Of a stretch of DNA of 7,896 bases, positions 6,001 through 7,896 are shown piece by piece; the stretch's first letter is position 1, and the number at the start of each line of letters is the position of its first letter. The stretch spans positions 1 to 7,896 of the forward strand of contig RFXC01000196.1 of the NCBI GenBank assembly GCA_009921765.1. Direction: 5' to 3'. The notes beneath the pieces are model-generated. The model was not told the DNA's origin, did not search any database, and saw only the letters and a list, made by a program, of their open reading frames with translations. This DNA comes from Betaproteobacteria bacterium (lineage in GTDB: Bacteria; Pseudomonadota; Gammaproteobacteria; Burkholderiales; Burkholderiaceae). A program made the translations under genes and the position numbers.

Positions 6001-7896
6001 GCCTGGGCGTGGAGCTCTCGGCGCTGGGGCTGCCCGCGTTGAAGGCCGATCTGGTGGTGGGCTGGGACTGGAGCCTCGCCGACAAGGCGCTGCGCTTCCC
6101 GACCATCGCGATCGAGAATCTGCGCCTGGACTTCCGCTCGGCGGTGACCGACTTCCTGCTGCCGATTGCCAACACGATTGCCGATACGGTTTCACCGTTC
6201 CGCGACATCGTGTATGCGCTCACCCAGCCGGTGCCGGGCATGGAGCTCTTCACCGATACACCACGCAAGGCATTGGGGCTTGCCCCCGATCCGACGCTGC
6301 GCGGCCTGATCGATGTCATCAACGAACTGGTGAGAAAGACTCGCCCGTCGCTCAATCTGCCGCGGATCAACTGGGCCTTCCTCGACGCGGTCAAGTTCGC
6401 GCTCGACATGCCCGACCAGATCCGCACGCTCCTGTCGCTGGGCGCCGGCCTGCCGCTCGGCAGCATCTATGGCCTTGGAACCTCCGACGTACGGTTTGTG
6501 TCCAACTTCAAGATGCCGGATGCGGGCAGCAAGGACAACGCCGTCTTCAGCGCGATCTCGTCGCTGTCCGCGCTCGCCGTGGGCAGCACTGTCACAGCCA
6601 AGGAGAGCAGCGGCCTGCAGTTCATGCCCTATCTGCTCGACATCGGCAACTGGGCGAAGATTTTCTCGGGCGGCAACGCCACGCTCTTCACCTATGAGCT
6701 GCCGATCCTGGAATTCGAGATGGTGTTCGAGCAGATGCTTGCGCCCATCCCCATTCCGTTCCCGCCGCTTTCCTGGCTTTCGATCAACGTCGGCGCAATC
6801 GGCCGCGCGCGCGCCTACATCGACCTGTCGTTTGGTGTGGACACCTACGGCGTGCAGAAGGCGCTCCAGACCGGCAACCTGTTCGACGTGGCCGACAGCT
6901 TCTACATCAACGACTGGACGCTCCCCACCATCCGCAACGGCGCCATCGTGGCCGGCACGGGCGGCAAGGAGAAGCCCGAGTTCGGCATCGATCTCGAGAT
7001 CGGCTTGCTGGGCGGTGTTGGTATCACGGGCGTGGTGTCGGGCGGCATTGGCGGCTCGATCACGATGAAGGTCGACGCCGATCTGAACGATATCAAGCGC
7101 GGTACCGTGGTCCGTGACGAAAACGGCCAGGTGTCGAGCGTGAGCTACAAGGGTGACGGGCGCATCCGGCTGTCCGAGGTCGCGACGATGATGCTGTATC
7201 CGGGCGTCATTCCGTTCACCAACATCAGCACCGGCATTCCTGGCGGGCCGCTCAACCTGTTCGATCTCACCTTCCGGGGCGGCATCAGCCCCTATATCTG
7301 GATCGACACGATTGCGACCGGCACGATGGCTTTCAAGCTGTTCACCATCTGGCTGCCCTCGGTCACGATGGAGGCGCCCACCGTCAAGCCGACGCTGGCG
7401 CAAATGAACAACGGCGTCCTCACGCTCAACGCCGGCCCGCGTGCGGCCGATCGCCTGTGGGTCAATACCGCCGATGGCGGCGAGAAGTTCATCCTGAGTG
7501 GCACGGGCGGCGGCGTGATCGACGTCGAGTTCGACAGCTTTGTGGTTCGCTACTCCGGCGTGAGCAAGGTGGTGGTCGACCTGGGCGAGGGCGACGACAC
7601 GTTCGATGCAACGCGCCTGCTGGACAAGACCGTCACCTTCGATGTTCGCGGTGGCGATGGCGACGACACGATCCTCTTCGGAACCGGTGGTGGTACCGCG
7701 GTCGATCTCACCGGTTCGAACCAGCTGGATGCAAGCCGCAGCCAGGTGCCGGTCACCCTGGTGGGTGGTGCGGGCGACGACACCTTGACGGGTGGTCTGG
7801 CTGACGACGTTCTGCTGGGCGGACTGGGTACCAACACATTGGGCGGTGGCGCGGGCGACGACACCTTGACGGGTGGTCTGGCTGACGACGTTCTGC
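1..7896 (+). CDS. Giant modular RTX-type (hemolysin-type calcium-binding) secreted protein, partial at both ends
   Basis: One reading frame stays open across the window: complete codons begin at base 3 and 2,631 follow without a stop. The translation is coherent throughout, with repeated discoidin-like modules, alternating hydrophobic/polar beta-strand stretches, helical connectors and, at the right end, Gly-Asp nonapeptides typical of RTX proteins. I saw no cysteine codon in the hand translation, a common property of extracellular RTX proteins. No signal peptide or membrane span is visible. RTX proteins of this size are usually exported by type I secretion (ABC transporter, membrane fusion protein, TolC-like pore) through an uncleaved C-terminal signal, which would lie downstream of this window. 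The likely role is adhesion, biofilm matrix or surface coat; no enzymatic motif was recognised. The start lies upstream, so the N-terminal type (for instance LEPR-XLL) is unknown. The open frame and RTX assignment are firm; the function is inferred. Confidence 0.93.
3..107 (+). other. Tail of an upstream beta-rich domain
   Basis: The first 35 codons encode alternating hydrophobic and small polar residues (GIEATVSLAGQTAG, then GRLGLVVPLPAPAL), consistent with the last beta strands of a domain that begins outside the window, followed by a short Pro/Ala linker into the first discoidin-like module. The style resembles the beta blocks further along the protein, which suggests the same architecture continues upstream. 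No specific family can be named. Confidence 0.5.
108..524 (+). other. Discoidin/F5-8C-like module, copy A
   Basis: Residues 36-174 of the visible protein. The opening NPATKYLN followed by a Gly-rich turn (GPGTGF) matches the pattern often seen at the start of galactose-binding-fold discoidin (coagulation factor 5/8 type C) domains, where an 'IDGNPxTxW/Y' segment precedes the first core strands. An aromatic-rich centre (IWQWDPKTWEVWGSN) and a closing strand RFYKVVFPTTKG follow. Discoidin-like domains usually bind sugars, lipids or other matrix ligands; the exposed tryptophans would suit carbohydrate stacking, which is inference. It is followed immediately by copy B, with about 61% amino-acid identity (84 of 138 aligned residues by hand count) and no gaps. 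The family call rests on motif resemblance only. Confidence 0.65.
543..962 (+). other. Discoidin/F5-8C-like module, copy B
   Basis: Residues 181-320. This is the tandem partner of copy A, offset by exactly 435 bp (145 residues) at every anchor checked: NPATKYLN (165 versus 600), the NDxIWQWDPKTW block (270 versus 705) and FYKVVFPTTKG (441 versus 876). It has the fuller opening motif VIDGNPATKYLN, which supports the discoidin-like assignment better than copy A, where the equivalent positions read GINDNNPATKYLN. It ends with YMHVADAKLFK, comparable to YMHLAEALLF in copy A. The likely role is ligand binding on the exposed part of the protein; the ligand is unknown. Confidence 0.68.
996..1220 (+). 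other. Beta-rich block 1
   Basis: Residues about 332-406. After a short Gly/Pro linker that closes the second discoidin-like module, the protein has alternating hydrophobic strands (FAFTLDATAKVPIPF, then DISIGANFTG, VKVSGQTIDVSFKADG, TRFALSNLDGSLGG). This is the first visible example of the amphipathic beta blocks that form most of the protein. It runs directly into helical connector H1. I do not recognise a named family. Confidence 0.5.
1221..1325 (+). other. Helical connector H1 with LP-x-INQTLDEIL motif
   Basis: Residues about 407-441. An amphipathic, probably helical stretch leads to the core LPIINQTLDEILNI at 1284-1325. The same layout (LP, then three or four residues, an N/S/D-rich turn, then a leucine-rich amphipathic segment) recurs at 2601-2654, 4194-4247, 5238-5282 and, more weakly, 6159-6209. 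It sits between a beta-rich block and the next module, as the later copies do. Confidence 0.55.
1464..1892 (+). other. Discoidin/F5-8C-like module, diverged copy C
   Basis: Residues 488-630. Opens with VTAVTASST, a short acidic/Gly segment and AIDGSPSSKYLNYG, then SGLVMTLSEAAIVDSISLTTASDN, ends with RYQHYKIVFTKLRD and VQVAEINPF. These correspond in order to the opening, central strand and closing strand of copies A and B (IDGNPATKYLN, LSLTTRTND, YKFYKVVFPTTKG). The aromatic WQWDPKTW block is replaced by a plain EISIYASNS strand, so the surface loop, and perhaps the ligand, differs. It follows connector H1 rather than adjoining the A/B pair, pointing to an older duplication or an independent insertion. 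Confidence 0.66.
1899..2507 (+). other. Beta-rich block 2
   Basis: Residues about 633-835. A run of amphipathic strands: GLVFNLDDKGLKFGLKAAIG, LKLDIGSQLGGIGLELEGDL, FSAALDFDLNIGWSKGFSAS and SGALSARDVVLKASLGPIAL are typical. Alternation of hydrophobic and D/N/S/K residues suggests an extended beta sandwich, solenoid or barrel-like stack on the outside of the cell. The stretch 2200-2300 (acidic, Gln/Asn and Pro-containing) reads as a longer loop. The block leads into connector H2. No catalytic motif was seen and I do not recognise a named domain. Confidence 0.55.
2508..2660 (+). other. Helical connector H2 with SRMSITDL and LP..LLDL motifs
   Basis: Residues 836-886. Starts with SRMSITDLLLALPGI, continues as an amphipathic helix (LSYLESVSAESLGIG) and ends in the core LPFVSQGVDQLLDLAGVF at 2601-2654, followed by a charged stretch KRTVVDKVD. 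The pair 'SRxSxxDL + LP-x(7-8)-LLDL' also forms connector H3, so it looks like a repeated unit and not chance similarity. Confidence 0.6.
2739..2951 (+). other. Small inserted beta domain
   Basis: Residues about 913-983. After a short Ala-rich linker come VRSTLVGSAGQF, YWITLSGANGGWLTPTQIV, SVSADGSTLTLRDSYS and VQYKV. The order of short strands separated by Gly/Asn turns resembles small 'linker' beta domains found between repeats in large bacterial surface proteins. It interrupts the alternation of beta blocks and helical connectors and could act as a spacer or separate binding module. I do not know a family name for it. Confidence 0.45.
2955..3692 (+). other. Beta-rich block 3 with preceding helix
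   Basis: Residues about 985-1230. An amphipathic helix (TIDEFVAAFNEAFKDSRI) precedes a strand pair (GTITYNAETGDLRIPLRL), then come DLGFGEDQPISLSTSAHG, KLDVDVDAGFDLILALGG, ADVLLDVSDLEVTAKLGF and a Gly-rich turn region GLKAGGAGTGTGVRLDAG. Later strands include ASIRGLSLVGGKDASFSI and DLELALIVPDLSRFGEVK. The helix-plus-strand start looks like a repeated small subdomain in which each helix supports a sheet. The block ends at the Ala/Val/Thr-rich domain beginning near 3693. Confidence 0.5.
3693..3992 (+). other. Ala/Val/Thr-rich inserted domain with 'GDVLRL...YKVTAAD' pattern
   Basis: Residues 1231-1330. The order is a strand (FKAGDVLRLGDVSAADIVYK), VTAADVAAASAETPLAAVLA, an alanine-rich helix (GRLATAVAAAQGARVTAVAD) and strands (GAMLRLTSTVLGSAGGFNVT, PTVVRTVG). 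The pattern 'GDVxxL...Y.VTAAD...LA..LA.A..A...VTA...G..L.LTS' resembles a small domain that recurs in large repetitive and phage-related bacterial proteins. The resemblance is from memory of the pattern, not from a search. Amino-acid use here is plainer (A, V, T, G) than in neighbouring acidic beta blocks, consistent with an inserted module. Confidence 0.45.
3993..4097 (+). other. Short beta stretch leading into connector H3
   Basis: Residues 1331-1365. ERNVGFDRAAALTGGLIGAS followed by DVVVALPDVGSLFDL returns to the acidic/hydrophobic style of the larger blocks after the Ala-rich insertion. The strand VVVALPDVGSLFD resembles LALIVPDLSRFGE upstream of the insertion at about 3570-3615, so the inserted domain may split one beta block in two. 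Confidence 0.4.
4098..4262 (+). other. Helical connector H3 with SRLTFADI and LP..LLDL motifs
   Basis: Residues 1366-1420. Begins SRLTFADIVSGLRFALSTID, passes through VVGEQPFYNQT and reaches the core LPILDRSLGELLDLGDVF at 4194-4247, ending LGRIEA. Core positions align with H2 (LPFVSQGVDQLLDLAGVF): LP, three variable residues, a polar/Gly turn, LLDL, then a small residue pair and VF. Position and order relative to the beta blocks are also the same as in H2. Confidence 0.62.
4263..4748 (+). other. Beta-rich block 4
   Basis: Residues about 1421-1582. A short helical lead (AALDAVEAIIEEALGIS) is followed by strands DLFDLTLGATQLIIDVNLEA, FALNLKLADLIG, GEAKIALKVGAALDLQVGIG, KLDARLVADDIDLRLKAGPF and DIGIDSGRVVFDADG. 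This matches the general plan of blocks 2 and 3. The block ends abruptly at the alanine-rich linker. Confidence 0.5.
4749..4835 (+). other. Ala/Glu/Pro-rich linker
   Basis: Residues 1583-1611. A low-complexity run dominated by Ala with Glu and Pro (AEAAPATAAAPEEGAAPEAA and following AAAQAATES) sits between two beta blocks. Such acidic, alanine-proline stretches are flexible or helical spacers. Sequence on either side (DIGIDSGRVVFDADG before, SLTVSLKNGAPEIVAEGG after) looks like two parts of one sheet, so the linker may be a loop expansion. Its GC-rich repetitive codons (gcg, gcc) make it a likely site of length variation between strains. Confidence 0.75.
4848..5135 (+). other. Beta-rich block 5
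   Basis: Residues about 1616-1711. Strands SLTVSLKNGAPEIVAEGGFS, INLPLTFVVGSRTIKLGELS and RLEVNGKVESALQVKLPDFD, with the loop GTNPAYGNRGLEAFVREVAN between them. It is shorter than blocks 2-4, which is explained if it is the second half of the sheet interrupted by the alanine-rich linker. It leads directly into connector H4. Confidence 0.5.
5136..5400 (+). other. Helical connector H4
   Basis: Residues 1712-1800. Starts SLLEVLYDPTPVLDGVDFAL, continues GSVQDVFENTLVAN, has the core LPLIGDKLSQLGGMI at 5238-5282, then a longer amphipathic helical tail (AELRNGLLGDLRARLSEPGK and TVEIMRTTLYQVFGERLGIL). It aligns with H1-H3 at LP and the following polar turn, but the LLDL end is replaced by LGGM and the helical tail is much longer. 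It ends at an EF-hand-like loop. Confidence 0.55.
5406..5441 (+). other. EF-hand/dockerin-like calcium-binding loop
   Basis: The 12 residues DANGDKLVTLSD fit the calcium-loop pattern D-x-[DN]-x-[DN]-x-x-[ILV]-x-x-x-[DE]: D at position 1, N at 3, D at 5, V at 8 and D at 12. The usual Gly at position 6 is Lys. It lies directly after the helical tail of connector H4 and before a beta block starting ISIDFYDIEG. Isolated loops of this kind occur in bacterial extracellular proteins and bind calcium. Calcium binding here is inferred from ligand positions alone. Confidence 0.62.
5442..6140 (+). other. Beta-rich block 6
   Basis: Residues about 1814-2046. The longest uninterrupted beta stretch: SIRIDMDLGGRVLGTGIDIP, LDLNLPGFELKVDGGFALEL, QWAYDFGFGLSVADGFFLST, PELRLDALAYLDG, GKLLFFSAAVTDRDLDPD, LRAQLGIDIKGNVK and ADMRLGVELSALGLPALKAD. 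The segment FGFGLSVADGFFL followed by a long polar loop and 'GxLxFFxxxVTDxDxDP' is a pattern I associate with giant bacterial repeat proteins. SRLTLSDL (5922-5945) inside it repeats the motif that opens connectors H2 and H3. Confidence 0.55.
6141..6470 (+). other. Helical connector H5 and extended helical region
   Basis: Residues 2047-2156. AVTDFLLPIANTIADTVSPF carries a weak version of the LP motif (6159-6209), followed by RDIVYALTQPVPGMELFTD. Then come LRGLIDVINELVRKTRPSLN and FLDAVKFALDMPDQIRTLLS, which look like amphipathic helices. It joins the last repeated beta block to the pre-RTX beta region and is the longest helical stretch in the window. Confidence 0.5.
6471..7410 (+). other. Pre-RTX beta region with DTYGVQKAL motif and second EF-hand-like loop
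   Basis: Residues about 2157-2470. Begins GLGTSDVRFVSNFKMPDAG, with FTYELPILEFEMVFEQML and a Pro-rich PIPIPFPPLSWLSINVGAIG, then GVDTYGVQKALQTGNLFDVA and DSFYINDW (6831-6917). It continues FGIDLEIGLLGGVGITGVVS and ITMKVDADLNDIKRG, an EF-hand-like loop SYKGDGRIRLSE (7143-7178; D at 5, G at 6, I at 8, E at 12, first ligands lost) and GGPLNLFDLTFRGGISPYIW. I recall the combination 'DTxGxxK...DxFYxxD...DLND...GDGxxxLxE' from other giant bacterial proteins just upstream of their RTX repeats; this is recollection without a search. Confidence 0.55.
7411..7649 (+). other. Transition domain before the RTX array
   Basis: Residues 2471-2549. GVLTLNAGPRAADRLWVNTA, GEKFILSGTGGGVIDVEFDS, FVVRYSGVSKVVVDLGEGDD and TFDATRLLDKTVTFDVR form short strands with Gly/Asp turns. 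LGEGDDTFDA (7581-7610) already has the G-x-G-x-D core of an RTX turn, so the domain grades into the calcium-binding array. Domains of this sort commonly cap RTX beta rolls on the N-terminal side, which is family knowledge and not shown here. Confidence 0.65.
7650..7896 (+). repeat. RTX (hemolysin-type) nonapeptide repeat array, start of array
   Basis: The first clear turn is GGDGDDTIL at 7650-7676. After a spacer (VDLTGSNQLDASRSQ), an uninterrupted series begins at 7764: GGAGDDTLT, GGLADDVLL, GGLGTNTLG, GGAGDDTLT, GGLADDVL, cut by the window edge. GGAGDDTLT fits the classical GGxGxDxUx nonapeptide, in which paired turns bind calcium and fold into a parallel beta roll outside the cell. GGLADDVLL and GGLGTNTLG are variant units; the latter lacks the Asp. 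The array probably continues downstream, where the type I secretion signal would be expected. Confidence 0.93.
7770..7896 (+). repeat. Perfect 46-bp direct repeat, 81-bp period
   Basis: Bases 7770-7815 and 7851-7896 are identical, with a start-to-start distance of 81 bp, that is 27 residues or three nonapeptides. The second copy reaches the window edge, so the identity may extend further. Just left of the repeat the two copies differ (ggt versus ggc for the same Gly). Nucleotide identity, including silent positions, points to a recent duplication or ongoing homogenisation, unlike the older divergence of the 435-bp repeat upstream. Confidence 0.95.

Noticed and set aside
6741..6806. Possible transmembrane segment (PIPIPFPPLSWLSINVGAIG)
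   Set aside because: It is proline-rich and broken by polar residues, sits among beta strands and lacks flanking charge bias; better read as loop plus strand.
6192..7403. 403-codon open frame on the minus strand
   Set aside because: It lies wholly opposite the coherent + strand frame. Its translation is rich in Arg, His, Asp, Gly and Ala with no recognisable motif, as expected from reversed GC-rich codons. No sign of a ribosome binding site or independent gene was found.
7764..7896. Short direct repeats that could suggest a CRISPR array
   Set aside because: The repeats are in frame, adjoin each other with no unique spacers and encode RTX nonapeptides.
1..7896. Mobile element or phage origin for the gene
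   Set aside because: No transposase, integrase, inverted terminal repeats or attachment site is visible; resemblance of the 3693-3992 segment to phage-associated domains is not enough.
1..7896. Pseudogene interpretation of such a long repetitive frame
   Set aside because: No stop or frameshift was met and module register is kept throughout, including exact 435-bp and 81-bp in-frame periods.

Overview
The whole window is the interior of a single giant protein-coding gene on the + strand. The frame whose complete codons begin at base 3 (every codon starts at a coordinate divisible by 3) reads without a stop to base 7895, giving 2,631 consecutive codons. Neither the start codon nor the stop codon lies in the window, so both ends of the protein are missing. 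There is no intergenic DNA and no RNA gene, promoter or terminator that I can support.

The product looks like a very large, secreted, modular surface or matrix protein of the RTX (hemolysin-type calcium-binding) superfamily. From left to right it has: the tail of an upstream beta-rich domain (3-107); two tandem discoidin/F5-8C-like modules in perfect 435-bp register (108-962); a beta-rich block and a helical connector (about 996-1325); a third, diverged discoidin-like module (1464-1892); and a long series of amphipathic beta-rich blocks separated by helical connectors that share an 'LP...LLDL' type motif (about 1899-6470). Three short extra elements interrupt this series: a small beta domain (2739-2951), a domain rich in Ala, Val and Thr (3693-3992) and an Ala/Glu/Pro linker (4749-4835). 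A conserved-looking pre-terminal beta region follows (about 6471-7410), then a transition domain (7411-7649), then the start of a glycine/aspartate nonapeptide RTX array that runs off the right edge (7650-7896).

The DNA is GC-rich with G or C favoured at third codon positions, which also leaves long antisense frames open by chance. Composition and architecture suggest a free-living high-GC Gram-negative bacterium, perhaps a proteobacterium. Giant repetitive proteins of this general style, some carrying an N-terminal LEPR-XLL motif, are known from Proteobacteria, Planctomycetes and Verrucomicrobia. Genus cannot be judged from this window.

Inferred role: export by a type I secretion system, folding outside the cell on calcium binding by the RTX array, and adhesion or carbohydrate/matrix binding through the discoidin-like modules. 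The secretion signal and transporter genes are outside the window, so this remains a family-based inference.
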